Program-made: the position numbers and the translations under genes
Assembly: GCA_028824295.1 (NCBI GenBank)
Contig: JAPPED010000008.1
Span: forward strand, 62,001-126,000
Length of the DNA stretch: 64,000 nt
Direction of reading: 5' to 3'
Origin: Rhodospirillales bacterium
GTDB taxonomy: Bacteria; Pseudomonadota; Alphaproteobacteria; TMED109
Shown here: piece by piece, positions 1-10,213 of the stretch
Numbering within the stretch: position 1 is the stretch's first letter
How the letters are laid out: every line of letters starts with the position of its first letter
Notes under the pieces: generated by a model
The model's database searches: none
Seen by the model: the letters and a program-made list of their open reading frames with translations, nothing else
What the model was told of the DNA's origin: nothing

Positions 1-1
1 C

Positions 2-3000
2 CGGTCCGAGGTTGAAACCGTCCTCGAGGGGCTCGACGGGTCAGTGGAGCCGACACCCGCGGAGTGGGTGGGGACGGTCGAGCGGGTGGCGCACTGCGTG
101 CAGTCGGGAGAGATCGACGCGAATTGGGACAGCTACCTGACGGCGGTGATCAGCGTGCTGCCGTGGAAACTCATCAGGATCAACAGGCCCGGTGGCGTCG
201 ATGCGCTCGCGTCCGCGAGCTTTCTCCCAGTCCAGGACGGACGCCTGATCAGCGCGGATGGCCCTGCCCGGGTCTTCTTCCAGCCGGTGAGGGGGATCGA
301 CGAGGAGGCGGACTTGGTCGACACCGTACCCGACTCCCTGACGCAGCGGATCGCGTTCGTCCATGATGACGTCGTCCTGACGCACGAAGAGGGGTCGCGC
401 CGACGGAGCACGGAAGTGCACAAGTTCCTCGACGGCCGGTTCGCAAGAGGATTCCGGCGCGAGGAGATCCTCCGGGAGGTCGTGCTGGCGGCGGTGCCGC
501 CGACGCCGGCGGCATTCGGGAGCGAGGAGGCAGCGCTGTGCGCGGAACTGCTGGGCTGGACGCTGGGGTTGCTCGGCGAGGACCCGCCGGAGCCGGTGCT
601 CGCGCTGCTCGAGGACCTGCCGGTGGCGTGCGGCGGCGGGTGGCGCTTGGCGCGGGAAGCCAGCTTCGGCGCCGGCTGGCCGGGAAGATCCGGCGAAGAC
701 CTGCGCACGCTCTGGGAGGAGCTGGACGGGGAGGCGGGCGGGCGCCTGCGAGCGGCTGCGCTGCTGGATCCCGGGGATCCGCGATGGGGTGTCGATGTCG
801 GGCGGTGGGCGGACCTCTTCGCACGCATCGGCGTCGCCAGGGGTCTTCGCCTGAGACCGGCGGACCGGCTGCGGTTCCGGATGGCGCAGTACGACTACGA
901 CCTTCCGAGGACCGCCCCATCCGGAGTGCCCCCTGAGGCCTGGGAGGCGTGGCGGGTCGCCGTGCGTCCGGAGGCCTCGCCTGAATACGTGGGTCAATTC
1001 GACTACCGCCTCGAGGGCATCCTGGATCTGCCCGAACTGCATGGCTGCGGCGACCTGAGCCAAGGGGCTCGCCGGGTGTTCTCGCGGCTCGTCGTAGATT
1101 CGATGCGGGGGTGGCCCGCCGGCTGGGAGCGGGTCACTGTGCGGAAGGTGAGCGGCGAAGCCAGCGAGCGGCGGATCACCTCGCCTCTCAAGCACTGGCT
1201 GGGCTCGACGCCGTGGCTTTCGGACGGTGTCGGTGGGGAGCGCGTCCTCTCGGATCGCTGGCTGGTGCCGGTGTCGCTGCTCCAGGGCCAGCGCGAGCGG
1301 TTCCGTCACCTGCGTCCCCTGTCGCTCGAACTGTCGCGCAGGCTGGACGGGGAAGCGGAACTGTTCGAGACGCTGCAGCGGCTGGGCCTCAACGTCTACC
1401 CCACCGACGGGGAGCGGATCGGGCCAGATCTGCTCGACGCGCTGGCGGAAGCGTGGCGAACGGAAAGGGTACTCCCGGGGCAGTTCGACGTGTTCCTGGG
1501 GCAGCTGCGCCACGCGTGGCAGCACCTGGACGTGGGCAGGGGTCTCCCGGACGCCTTTCTGGTGCGGACCGTCCACAGGCACTTCGAGGTGGTGGACGGC
1601 GCCGGTCTGGCCGGCGCGTACCTGCCGAACGACGCTGCGAAGGGGCGGGCGTTGAGGGAGGAGGACAAGCCCGTCCTGGAGATGGAGGTCGCGCAGGCGA
1701 ACCGTCTGGCTGGAGCGCTTGTAGATGCGACGCCGGTCCGCCTGGCGTCCGAACTCGTGGAACGTGACATGATCGACGGCGCGGTGTGGACCGGGGCGGC
1801 GGAGGCCGTGCGCGCCCTGGAGGAGACGCGCTACGGCTGGCTGGCCGCACCTCTGCTGGCAATCCTGGCGCACGGCGGAATGAACCCCACGGGGCATACG
1901 ACGACCGCCTGGGCGGCCGCGCTGGACCGGCTCCGCGGCGCGGGCGTGCTTGAGTGCGGTTCCATCGCGATCGAGCTGGTGGACGGGGAAGAGCCCATAG
2001 CGAAAGGCGAACCTGCCGCCCGATGGCTCTCGGACGACGTGCTAGCCGTCACGAACGAGGTGGGGTACTGCTACGAGGCGCTCGCACCGGCCGTGCAGGC
2101 GTTGCTCGACCGCCAAGATCTTCTCAAGGACCTGCGGCTCGTACTGGGTGCGCTCGAAGGCGTGGAGAGCCCCTCGCTCGAGGAGATTGAGAAAGCGCTG
2201 GAGCGCTCCGAGATCGACGCCCAAGCGTTCGCGGACATTCGCAGCCGCTGGGCCGGGAACACCGGGTTGGTCGCCAGCCGGATCAGACCGGTCGCGGCGC
2301 TGCTCGGCGTGGCCGGCGAGGGGTTCGAGGCGGCGACGGTCGACATGGATCGTCTGACGGACTGGCTGGCCGCCAACCTGCCCCAATGGGATGCGGCGGC
2401 GCTGGTCACGGAGGCGCGTCGTAGCCGCGACGACCATGCGATGGGAATTGCCGCGCGGCGTGCGTTGGGCTGCGTGGCCGATTTAACGGCGTGGAACGCA
2501 GTGCTGGAGGGGCTGGGCGAAGAATACGCACCGGTTGGGAATCGGGACGTCCAAGAGCAGACGAATGCCCATCTGGACGGGATGCAGGCGCTGTCGGCGG
2601 CCCTTGCGCGCGCCATCGCGGTCGATTGCGGCGAACCGGAGCTGTTCAGGAAGATCGAAGACGCGACGCACGCGTTGTCGGCGCCCGACGACTGGTCGAC
2701 ACGGTGGTGGGAAGTCCCGTTCGAGGCGGTGGTGGACGCCCTGTGCGACACCTGGCGGGAGATCGTCGACTCGGGGCATCTGGCGGTGCTAAAGGGAACG
2801 GAGACGCCTGGGCAACTGCGGGACGCCATCGGGGAGCGTGGCATCGCAATAGAACCGGACCCGTACGACACCGCGCGCGTCAACGGCGAGCGTTTCGTTC
2901 GTGTGCTGCTCGACGCGCACGACCTGCACCGGACGTGGCTGGAGTTCCGCGATCCGCAATCGAGAGTGCCGGACTTGCCGTCGGCGCCGGAACTCGCCGC

Positions 3001-3865
3001 AGACGCGTACCTTCGCCGATGGACGGAGGCAGAGCTGTGGCACCTTGCGCTGACGACGCTGGGCGACGAGCGCTTCACCCTAGCCTGCGGGGGCGACTCG
3101 GACCTGCAGAGTATCAGGGAGCGGTTGGGGCTCGACGGGGAGGCCGTCGACAGGAAACGGCGGGAGCGGGCGGAGCGGGAAAAGGAAGCGGCGCGCAAGG
3201 CGAAGACGGTAGAGATCGCCGGCGAGCCCTTCGAAATCGAAGCGATCGACTACTCGGCGCTGCTCCGGCACCATGTGGAGACGCTGGAGGATCCAGCCGG
3301 TCCACGGGCGAGCATGGACGAGTTCACGCCACTCGGTGCGCTTCGGGCCAGAGCCAGAGCCGGCGGCGGAGGAAATAAGGGCAGAACCGGGCATCGGCGC
3401 CTGTCCCCGGAGGAGGCCGAAGTGGTGGGCATCGTCGGGGAGATGCATGCATATCGGTATCTGCAAAATGAGTTTGGAGGACGGTCGGTCCGTGCGAGCG
3501 CATGGGTCTCGGAGTCGCGGTTGAAGGTCCGGCCGCTCGTGGAGGGCGAGAAGAACGAGATTAGCGACGGGCACGGATTCGACTTCCGGTTCACCCATCA
3601 AGGCATCCGATGGCACGTCGAGGTGAAGGCGACAAAGGGTGACGACACGTCCTTCGACCTCGGCATCAGCGAGATTGAAGCGGCCACGCGCATCGCGAGG
3701 CGGCGCGGCAACACTTGGCGATGGCGAATCCTCAGGGTTCGTCGCGCCCTGTCGGCGGAGCCGGAGATTGACTGGCTTCCCAATCCGTTCGAGGAGGGCT
3801 TCCAGAAGCACTACCGTCTGCATCGTGGCGGAATGGCCGTCTCCTATGCGCACAAACGGTCTTGA
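2..3865 (+). CDS. Large DUF3883 (NO VEIN C-terminal type) protein, 5' end outside the window
   Basis: The reading frame is open from the first bases, so this is the C-terminal part (about 1,288 residues) of a bigger protein. Most of it shows no motif I can name. The last 150 residues look like DUF3883: a conserved block GEMHAYRYL, then a DGHGFDF segment and a WHVEVKAT segment (about 3570-3640), which give the Asp and Glu-X-Lys of a PD-(D/E)XK-like nuclease fold. In known families DUF3883 often sits at the end of giant proteins with an N-terminal sacsin/Hsp90-like ATPase, commonly in defence islands; that ATPase part, if present, lies left of the window. The integrase remnant and tRNA-Lys downstream fit an integrated element. 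Nuclease activity is inferred, not shown. Confidence 0.75.
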   Translation, partial: RSEVETVLEGLDGSVEPTPAEWVGTVERVAHCVQSGEIDANWDSYLTAVISVLPWKLIRINRPGGVDALASASFLPVQDGRLISADGPARVFFQPVRGIDEEADLVDTVPDSLTQRIAFVHDDVVLTHEEGSRRRSTEVHKFLDGRFARGFRREEILREVVLAAVPPTPAAFGSEEAALCAELLGWTLGLLGEDPPEPVLALLEDLPVACGGGWRLAREASFGAGWPGRSGEDLRTLWEELDGEAGGRLRAAALLDPGDPRWGVDVGRWADLFARIGVARGLRLRPADRLRFRMAQYDYDLPRTAPSGVPPEAWEAWRVAVRPEASPEYVGQFDYRLEGILDLPELHGCGDLSQGARRVFSRLVVDSMRGWPAGWERVTVRKVSGEASERRITSPLKHWLGSTPWLSDGVGGERVLSDRWLVPVSLLQGQRERFRHLRPLSLELSRRLDGEAELFETLQRLGLNVYPTDGERIGPDLLDALAEAWRTERVLPGQFDVFLGQLRHAWQHLDVGRGLPDAFLVRTVHRHFEVVDGAGLAGAYLPNDAAKGRALREEDKPVLEMEVAQANRLAGALVDATPVRLASELVERDMIDGAVWTGAAEAVRALEETRYGWLAAPLLAILAHGGMNPTGHTTTAWAAALDRLRGAGVLECGSIAIELVDGEEPIAKGEPAARWLSDDVLAVTNEVGYCYEALAPAVQALLDRQDLLKDLRLVLGALEGVESPSLEEIEKALERSEIDAQAFADIRSRWAGNTGLVASRIRPVAALLGVAGEGFEAATVDMDRLTDWLAANLPQWDAAALVTEARRSRDDHAMGIAARRALGCVADLTAWNAVLEGLGEEYAPVGNRDVQEQTNAHLDGMQALSAALARAIAVDCGEPELFRKIEDATHALSAPDDWSTRWWEVPFEAVVDALCDTWREIVDSGHLAVLKGTETPGQLRDAIGERGIAIEPDPYDTARVNGERFVRVLLDAHDLHRTWLEFRDPQSRVPDLPSAPELAADAYLRRWTEAELWHLALTTLGDERFTLACGGDSDLQSIRERLGLDGEAVDRKRRERAEREKEAARKAKTVEIAGEPFEIEAIDYSALLRHHVETLEDPAGPRASMDEFTPLGALRARARAGGGGNKGRTGHRRLSPEEAEVVGIVGEMHAYRYLQNEFGGRSVRASAWVSESRLKVRPLVEGEKNEISDGHGFDFRFTHQGIRWHVEVKATKGDDTSFDLGISEIEAATRIARRRGNTWRWRILRVRRALSAEPEIDWLPNPFEEGFQKHYRLHRGGMAVSYAHKRS

Positions 3866-3924
3866 GAGGGGGGCTTGTGGCGGTCGTGCGTAAACGCCGA
3901 TGCACGGTCTGCGCCAAGCGGTGA

Positions 3925-4420
3925 CTACGCTAGATAGGCAGCCCACGCTGCCATCAGTTCGCGGCGGCGTTCGAACAGATCTGCACGCCGGTACGCAGCC
4001 TCCACACAATCGCCGTTGACGTGAGCCAGGGCGAGTTCACACACCTCGCGCGGCACGTCCGTCCTCTCGGCTGCCCAGTCGCGGAAGCTGGACCGGAAGC
4101 CGTGCGGAACGGCGGCGATGCCGAGTTCGCGCAACAGCTTGGCTAGCGTGCTGTCGCTGAGTACGCAACTGGTCGGCGACGGAAACACGAGGCCGCTCCT
4201 ATCAGGGATCGTCCCCACCTCGTCGAGCACGGCCACGGCGCAGTTGGGAGACGGGCACGCGGTGCTCGAGCTTTGCCTTCATGCGCGTGGAGGGCACCGT
4301 CCAGGTGGCCGCAGCGTCGTCCACCTCGTCCCATCGCGCCCCGCCGACCTCGCCCAAGCGGCAGGCCATGAGCACCAGGAATTCGAAGGCGAGCGCCGTC
4401 GCGCGGTGCGCCTTCGATGC
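3925..4420 (-). pseudogene. Frameshifted tyrosine integrase, C-terminal catalytic half only
   Basis: Two reading frames on the minus strand together give the catalytic end of a P4-type phage integrase. The upstream piece (about 4420 down to 4240) reads EFLVLMACRLGEV with the first catalytic Arg and then WDEVDDAAATWTVP; the downstream piece (4236-3925) starts VAVLDEVGTIP and carries HGFRSSFRDWAAERT (His-X-X-Arg), the second His in LALAHV and the nucleophile Tyr in AYRRAD. A one-base shift near 4237 separates them, and the N-terminal arm-binding domain is absent. So all catalytic residues are recognisable but no intact protein can be made. It lies about 430 bp from the 3' end of tRNA-Lys, the usual position for an island integrase. 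It is a relic of the event that brought in the DUF3883 gene. Confidence 0.8.
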
Positions 4421-4439
4421 CCGAGGACTCGACCGAACG

Positions 4440-4688
4440 CTATAACACTACGCCCGTGCCCATCGAAACCATCGTCGAGACCCCGCGATACACCGGTGCC
4501 GTGTACAAGGCTCCGGCTGGCTCCATGACGGGACCACCACCAATGAACGCGGGCGCTACGACCGAGACAAGCTGCGAAAGGACGTCTGGCTCAGGCCCCT
4601 CAGAAAAGACTGGAGGCGCACCCTCAACCGGTAGAATCAGTCCGCGCGGACAGGAACGTCCACGCCCTTCTACAGCTTGGCCGAACAC
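4440..4688 (-). pseudogene. Possible fragment of a RibD-type reductase domain
   Basis: A short minus-strand frame contains LVSVVAPAFIGGGPVM preceded by VEGAPPVF. This is reminiscent of the conserved VEGG...LVD...VAP...GGG pattern at the C-terminus of RibD/RIB7-type reductases (dihydrofolate-reductase fold, riboflavin pathway). The piece is only 82 codons, has no start context and no neighbouring riboflavin gene. It may be a decayed fragment carried by the element, or chance similarity; I favour neither strongly. Confidence 0.2.
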
Positions 4689-4850
4689 TTACCTTTATCC
4701 GACGGGTCACCGAGAATCGGACCGCCATTATCACGCAGATGCTCACCGAACTAAGAAATTTAGTGTTACCTATACGTTACCTAGCAAAAATTGGCATTCT
4801 TGAAGGCCCCTGTAATTCGATTCTTTCTTTAATCTAATCCCTAGGTTAGT
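4689..4850. other. AT-rich gene-free stretch beside tRNA-Lys
   Basis: About 160 bp that are visibly richer in A and T than the surroundings, lying directly downstream of the tRNA-Lys 3' end. No gene, hairpin terminator or copy of the tRNA 3' end (which would mark an attachment site) was found in it. It separates the tRNA from the integrase remnant. Confidence 0.4.
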
Positions 4851-4926
<76 letters not shown>

Positions 4927-4938
4927 TCATGCGTGTTG

Positions 4939-4967
4939 ACGATACGCCCGACGCCAAGGGTCGGCAA
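4939..4967 (-). promoter_or_regulatory. Candidate promoter of tRNA-Lys
   Basis: On the minus strand TTGCCG (4967-4962) and TATCGT (4944-4939) are 17 bp apart, each matching four of six consensus bases of a housekeeping sigma promoter. The -10 element ends 12 bp before the tRNA 5' end. Confidence 0.4.
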
Positions 4968-5511
4968 CCGCGATGCGCTCGGAGCAGATCGGTGTCTACG
5001 GTTCCAACTTCGGACGCTGGGCTACCCGATTGATGTTGAGAACCGGTTGTTTTCGTGGGTCATACGTTGTCCATTCACCTGCTTGTCCCAGAGGCGGTGC
5101 TTCTCGCGATTCATCGGTGAATTTCCGTCAACGTCAGATCACCGCAATTCTTCGTGTCGTCGCACTCCGCGGGTCGGATGATGTCCATCCCATGGAGATG
5201 CCCCGTGCGGCAGGCTGGCGCTGAGTCACGCGTGTCAGGTCTGTTCGCTTGGGCAGGCGTGATGGTGGCGGCGAGAGCGGATACAAGGAGTGCCCGACGG
5301 TCGGTCCGTGCTTCGTCGAACCTCATCGAAGAACTTCGCGCTCAGGATGGTCGTACGTTCGTGGTCCCCGGCAGGTTGAAGTTCGTCTGGACACGGGTGA
5401 CCGGCGTTAACGGCTTCGGACGACCCAGGGGATCAAGCGACCATGCCAGCATTTCTTCTGGTCGTCGCGACTGGATCGGCAACGGAGCAAATGGTTGGTC
5501 TCATAAGAAGG
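4968..5511. other. Gene-free stretch
   Basis: No convincing gene. A minus-strand frame at 5326-5111 begins with a Tat-like RRALLVSALAATI segment but stops after 71 codons without further recognisable sequence; it could be the remnant of an exported protein. No terminator or repeat was recognised. Confidence 0.4.
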
Positions 5512-6690
5512 CTAATCACTTCCCCGAAGAGGGCGCAAGAATTGCAGGATGTCATGGGCCAGAGCGTCCGGTTGCTCCATGGCGGCGAAGTGGCCACCTT
5601 TTTCCATCGGCGTCCACTGGCGGATGTCAGTGTAGGTCTTGGCGGCCAGGGACTGCGGTGGCCGCAGGATCTCTCTTGGGAATGCGGCGTAGCCGACGGG
5701 CACGTCAATGGTTCTGCCGGTCGGGATCGGCCACGGGCCCTGCAGTCGGGCGACATAGGGCCAGAAAGACGAACCGATTGCGCCCGTAAACCAGTAGAGG
5801 CTCACATTCGCGAGCAGATCGTCCTTTGAAATGACCGAGAACAGGTCACCGTCGCTATCGGTCCAGATAGCAAATTTCTCCCCGATCCATGCGGCAAGGC
5901 CGGCCGGCGAGTCGGTCAAGCCGTAGGCCAGCGTCTGGGGACGCGTACCCTGAATCCATTGGTAGCCGGTTTCTACCTTGAGAAATTCCTCGAGTTCCTC
6001 ACGCCATGTGCGCTCTTCGGGCGTCGCATGAGTCAGGGCCGACGGATCCCGGGGGATCGGCATCATGTTGACGTGCAGCCCGACGATGCGCTTTGGAAAC
6101 TCCAGCGCAATCCGAGACGAAATGAACGAACCCCAATCGCCGCCTTGCACGGCGTACCGATCGTAACCCAGCACATCGGTCATGAGCGTGGTGAAGCACC
6201 GGGCCATTTCCGCCACGGAAAAACGCTCTTGTCCGGGCCTGAATGACAGGCCGTAGCCAGGAAGGGACGGAGCCACCACAGTCACCGCGTCAGAGGCGTT
6301 GCCGCCGAAACGAGCAGGATCGGTGAGGCGCGGGATGAGTTCGAGAAATTCGAACACCGAACCTGGCCAGCCGTGCGAGATCAGCAACGGCAACGGATCC
6401 GGGCCCTGCCCCGTCACGTGCAGGAAATGCACGTCGATTCCCGACAATGGAACGATGTATTGCGGATATGCATTGAGACGTGCCTCGGCGGCGCGCCAGT
6501 CAAACTCGCTATGCCAATACGCCACCAATTCCTTCAGCCAGGAGACCTCGGTGCCAAATGTCCATGGCGCCCCGGGTGTTTGATCGGGGAAGCGCGTCCT
6601 GGCAAGTCGCTCCCGCAGATCCGCAATTGCTTCGTCGGGGACCGAGAGTGCGAAGGGTTCCGGTCGTGGCGTCAACAGTAATTGCTCCAA
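5512..6690 (-). CDS. Epoxide hydrolase, EHN-domain alpha/beta hydrolase
   Basis: A 392-residue cytosolic alpha/beta hydrolase that probably opens epoxides to diols. The N-terminal EHN segment (roughly residues 10-115) shows FALSVPDEAIADLRERLARTR and the WLKELVAYW stretch typical of microsomal-type epoxide hydrolases. The core has HGWPGS (oxyanion-hole motif), GGDWGS with the nucleophile Asp, and a C-terminal GGHFAAMEQP with the catalytic His. The length fits the family. The start used is TTG at 6690 with no strong ribosome site, so the exact N-terminus is uncertain. It stands alone, 206 bp downstream of the TRAP receptor gene on the same strand; substrate cannot be told from the sequence. Confidence 0.9.
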   Translation of the reverse strand: MEQLLLTPRPEPFALSVPDEAIADLRERLARTRFPDQTPGAPWTFGTEVSWLKELVAYWHSEFDWRAAEARLNAYPQYIVPLSGIDVHFLHVTGQGPDPLPLLISHGWPGSVFEFLELIPRLTDPARFGGNASDAVTVVAPSLPGYGLSFRPGQERFSVAEMARCFTTLMTDVLGYDRYAVQGGDWGSFISSRIALEFPKRIVGLHVNMMPIPRDPSALTHATPEERTWREELEEFLKVETGYQWIQGTRPQTLAYGLTDSPAGLAAWIGEKFAIWTDSDGDLFSVISKDDLLANVSLYWFTGAIGSSFWPYVARLQGPWPIPTGRTIDVPVGYAAFPREILRPPQSLAAKTYTDIRQWTPMEKGGHFAAMEQPDALAHDILQFLRPLRGSD

Positions 6691-6896
6691 GTGGCCTGGC
6701 CGTTGTCTGGTTTCGCCACGGCGGTTCGTTCACCGATGGCTCATGGGTTTCCGGCTGATCTGACACACATTCGGGTTGGCAGGAAACATCAGCGGCAGCG
6801 GGGTTGGCCCCGCGACGATCGGCGCATTCTCAGCGGCTGTTGGCCAGCGCGATAAAGTGCACGAACTAGCACAGGATCGCGTGCAACGGAAACGGG

Positions 6897-8036
6897 CTAA
6901 CCGCGGAGTTGCAGATAACCCTGTTCCGCGTACGGATTGCGTGCGCGAGCTTCGGTTCGGAAACGCTCCCAGCTTTCAAAGATGCGTCTCGCGAGGTCCC
7001 CTTCCCGCGCCGTCTCCCGCACTACGTCGTCGCTGTGGCGCATCATTTCCTTGAAGACGTCTGACGGGAACGGACGCAGGACAACGCCATGCTCTTCAGT
7101 CAGCACGCGTTGCGACTGGATGTTGGCAGCCGTGAACTCGGCAAGCATGCGCACGCTGGTTGCGGCTGCAGCGTCGGCCACAATCGCCTGGAGGTCCGCT
7201 TCAAGGTCTTCCCAGGCCGCCCGGTTGGCCACCAGTTCGATGGCCGAACCGGGCTCGTGGAAGCCAGGTCCGTAGTAGTTCCTCGTGATCTTGTAGAAGC
7301 CGAATGCCAGATCGTTCCATGGTCCGACCCATTCGGTGGCGTCAATCACCCCCGACTGGAGGGCGGGCATGATCTCGCCACCCGGCAGGTTGACGGCAGT
7401 GCCGCCTAGCCGGTTGATCACCTCCGCACCGAGACCGGGAATGCGCATCTTGAGGCCTTGGAAGTCGTCGATGGAGTTGATTTCCTTCTGGAACCAGCCG
7501 CCCATTTGGGTCCCGGTGTTGCCGGCTAGGAACGCTTTCAGACCAAATTCGGCGTAGAGCTCGTCCCAGAGTTCCTGCCCGCCACCATGGTAGATCCACG
7601 CGTTCTGTTCCTGCGCGACCAAGCCGCCAGGCACGGATGCAAAAAACGGGGCGGAGCGATGCTTGCTGATCCAATAGTTCGGCGCCGAGTGGCTCAAGTG
7701 CACCTTGCCTTCCCGCACCGCGTCGAAGCTCTCGAAGGCCGGCACCAGTTCCCCGGCGGCGAACAGCTTGACGGAGAGTCGCCCCTCGGACGCCACGGTA
7801 ATGTTGTCGGCGAGGCGCTGTGCACCGGTTCCCAGGCCGGGAAAGTTCTTCGGCCATGTCGTGACCAGACGCCATTCGCGCAGCCCGCGATTGGCGTTGG
7901 GAGCCTGACCAGGCTGGTCGGGCGTACCGGCATCCAGGGTCTGTTGCTGTGCCTGATCCTCCTCCGGGCCACATGCGGCCAGTGCAGCCGAGGAGGTGAC
8001 AGCGGCGGCGGTGAAAAGAAACGATCTTCGGTCCAA
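6897..8036 (-). CDS. TRAP transporter solute-binding protein (DctP family)
   Basis: A 379-residue periplasmic substrate receptor for a tripartite ATP-independent (TRAP) carboxylate transporter. I choose the TTG at 8036 because AAAGGTGA sits 5 bases upstream and the product then begins MDRRSFLFTAAAVTSSAALAAC, a Tat-like RR signal ending in a lipobox-like Ala-Ala-Cys; a GTG at 8078 would add 14 residues. The mature part has features of the family: VTTWPKNFPGLGTGAQRLAD, SHSAPNYW and MRIPGLGAEVINRLGG. No membrane subunits (DctQ, DctM) are encoded nearby, so its partner is elsewhere. The ligand cannot be predicted; alpha-keto acids are common for this branch. Confidence 0.88.
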   Translation of the reverse strand: MDRRSFLFTAAAVTSSAALAACGPEEDQAQQQTLDAGTPDQPGQAPNANRGLREWRLVTTWPKNFPGLGTGAQRLADNITVASEGRLSVKLFAAGELVPAFESFDAVREGKVHLSHSAPNYWISKHRSAPFFASVPGGLVAQEQNAWIYHGGGQELWDELYAEFGLKAFLAGNTGTQMGGWFQKEINSIDDFQGLKMRIPGLGAEVINRLGGTAVNLPGGEIMPALQSGVIDATEWVGPWNDLAFGFYKITRNYYGPGFHEPGSAIELVANRAAWEDLEADLQAIVADAAAATSVRMLAEFTAANIQSQRVLTEEHGVVLRPFPSDVFKEMMRHSDDVVRETAREGDLARRIFESWERFRTEARARNPYAEQGYLQLRG

Positions 8037-8999
8037 CGATGTCACCTTTCGATTGGCTTGCAGAACACTGCGAAACACGCCCCATGTTCTCGCAAGTGGA
8101 AATGCGTTGTTGGTGGATTGTCCATCCGCCTCACCAAGCGCGGTGAGCCATCAGCGGGCGATCGCGAACCGCACTTTAAGCTTGCCTGCCCGGAAGCCAA
8201 GCGTTGGCATGAATTTCCGGCGATTGTCGTGTATCGACCGCCAACCGGGCGCCCGGATCCGGCAATTTCGCCCGTCTGAACCCGGACAACGTTCGTGGTC
8301 TGGATGAACTGCCCTTGCCTTGTCTCGCGGCTTGGCACGCGCGTCTCTGGGCCGATCAGCCAAGAGTTTCTCGCACCAAGCGACCCAGCTTTGTCGCCAG
8401 GCAAACTCGCTTGATTCGCGGCTTGCATTGGTTCGACATTGGTGGGCCAATTCGACGCCGGATTGACATTCGGGCCGGCTCAGGCAGTTGGGTTAAGTGC
8501 CTTCCGCATGCGGGAGAGGCTGCGACCGGCGGTGAAGTCGGACATCGGTGTAGATTTCCAGGCACCTGAGCTTCGGCCTGACCGCAGCCACGTGGTCGCG
8601 TAGTTCGGGTATTTCGCATCAGGAAGCGGCATCGGTTGGGTGCCGAGCGTGTGTTGCGTAGTGGGGCTGGACATCCTTGATCACTCGGGGCAGACGCGTG
8701 AATTCCCCGCGTATAGCGTGCCTCGCTGCGGATATTCGTAGTCCGCCGGGAAACGGATTTCCTGAGCTCGCTTGTCCTGCGTGCCGCGAAGCTGGCTCAG
8801 CTCCAGAACCTGTTCGCCTCGTAGTTGCTTGCGCGCTTGTCGTTCACAAGTATGATTCAGTGGCGTTGCTAAAGCGCTGTTGCGTACGTGATTGCCCGCG
8901 TAACCGAGCGGCCAAATACCTTCCCCGACAGTGTGAACGTTTTCAACGAGCGCCGTATAGTGCGGCGTTGCGACCAAATTGTCGTGAAAGGAAGCTGTC
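8037..8999. other. Gene-free stretch upstream of the cold-shock gene
   Basis: About 960 bp with no reading frame that reads like a protein on either strand; the frames present are short and lack recognisable motifs. The last 60 bp hold the probable leader of the cold-shock gene, including a TATAGT hexamer at 8956-8961 and a GAAAGGAAG ribosome site. I recognise nothing else. Confidence 0.5.
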
Positions 9000-9209
9000 A
9001 TGGCTACTGGTGTTGTCAAATGGTTTAACCCTGACAAGGGGTACGGGTTCATTCAGCCCGAGGATGGCTCGGAGGATGCGTTCGTTCACATCAGCGCCGT
9101 CCAAAGAGCCAATCTTGCCACGTTGAACGAAGGGCAGAGAGTGTCTTTCGAACTCGTGCCGGGGCGGAACGGCAGGATGTCCGCCGAAAACATCGCGCTC
9201 GTCGACTAG
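9000..9209 (+). CDS. cspA: Cold-shock domain protein
   Basis: A 69-residue single cold-shock domain, the normal length for CspA-type RNA chaperones that melt structured RNA. The RNP1 motif is KGYGFIQP and the RNP2 motif is DAFVHISA, with VVKWFNPDKG before them. The ATG is preceded by GAAAGGAAG at a suitable distance. It is monocistronic, with long gene-free stretches on both sides, as is common for csp genes controlled by a long 5' leader. Which csp paralogue this is cannot be decided from the sequence, so the symbol is only by family. Confidence 0.95.
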   Translation: MATGVVKWFNPDKGYGFIQPEDGSEDAFVHISAVQRANLATLNEGQRVSFELVPGRNGRMSAENIALVD

Positions 9210-10213
9210 GGCCCCGTCAGAGTGACGGCGGCCAGTTCGACGGGATTACCGCAGAGTGCGCAGGCTCCTTTGATCTCCGAGGTATTGGCTTGAACGGCGC
9301 AACCTAGGATTAGCGGAGGCCTTCCGGGGTCTGAAGGTTTGCGCAACCGCGTGGTCACATGAGCAGGGTCCGCAGGACCAGAACCCTGTGGCGACGCCGA
9401 TGGCTTGAACGTTTCTGCGACGCCCCTACGGCAGCGCCCTGACCACTCAGGGAACTAGGTGAATACCGACGTGGGAACTCGGGTCTGCGTTCGCCGTCTC
9501 CAACGCCCGCCATCGCCTAGCAACTCGGATGCAAGAAGTAAGCAGAAGACCGGAAGCCTTCATTGACGAAGGGCTTTGCCTGGCCGGGGACCGCGGCTAT
9601 TCGAAAAGTCCTAGTTCCTGAATCTTCCCGCCGGAATGTGGGGGCCGAATTAGAGCTGGTTCAAGTCAGACCAAGCCTGGCAACGAATTGACGGCTGGCA
9701 ACGTAGCCCGTCAGGTATTCGATAGAAGGCCCAACCAAAAACAAAGAGTGTGCTGCAAAACAGAAGCGAAACTTGGGGACAAGCTCGCTTCCGTGGGTCA
9801 TAGCCCCCGCTGGTGGCCCCGTTTGCGGGAACCGGCCGAGAAGTTGTGGGCTGAGGGGGTTCGCAGCGGCGGGCTGCTAGTCGGCCCCGATGAGACAGAC
9901 CACTTCTTTGCGAGCTGGCGTGGCTGGCCGAGACGTTTAGGATTCAGGGAGAACCAGCGGTAGCAATCGGAACGTACACGTTCGTCGCACAGCGGGTGTT
10001 GAACGTCCGTTGCAGCTGATCACCGAGTTTTGAACGACCGTTGATCTCGACGAGATCTCCAGCCGTCGCGGAAGTTAGGCTTTCCTTGGCGTCCGCCACA
10101 GCAACGCGGAGCTTCAACTGTGGCCGGGGCAATGTCACGAGGGATTCGCATGGCAGCGACCGGTAGGGTCCTTCGCGGGTTTGGCTTCTGTTGGCCCCCT
10201 TCGGAATCGCGGG
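9210..10213. other. Gene-free stretch
   Basis: About 1 kb between the cold-shock gene and the oxidoreductase. No convincing gene: the longest frame (9688-9963, plus strand) has no family features. A short segment near 9560-9610 reads FIDEGLCLAGDRGYSK, faintly like a transposase, too short to call. The tandem words CTGGCAACG near 9673 and 9691 are the only repeat I noticed. Confidence 0.4.

Noticed and set aside
5111-5326. Minus-strand frame with a Tat-like start.
   Set aside because: Only 71 codons; after the signal-like part there is no recognisable protein sequence. Mentioned in the gene-free stretch as a possible remnant only.
8042-8450. Two overlapping minus-strand frames upstream of the TRAP receptor.
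   Set aside because: No family features, no ribosome site, and composition unlike neighbouring genes.
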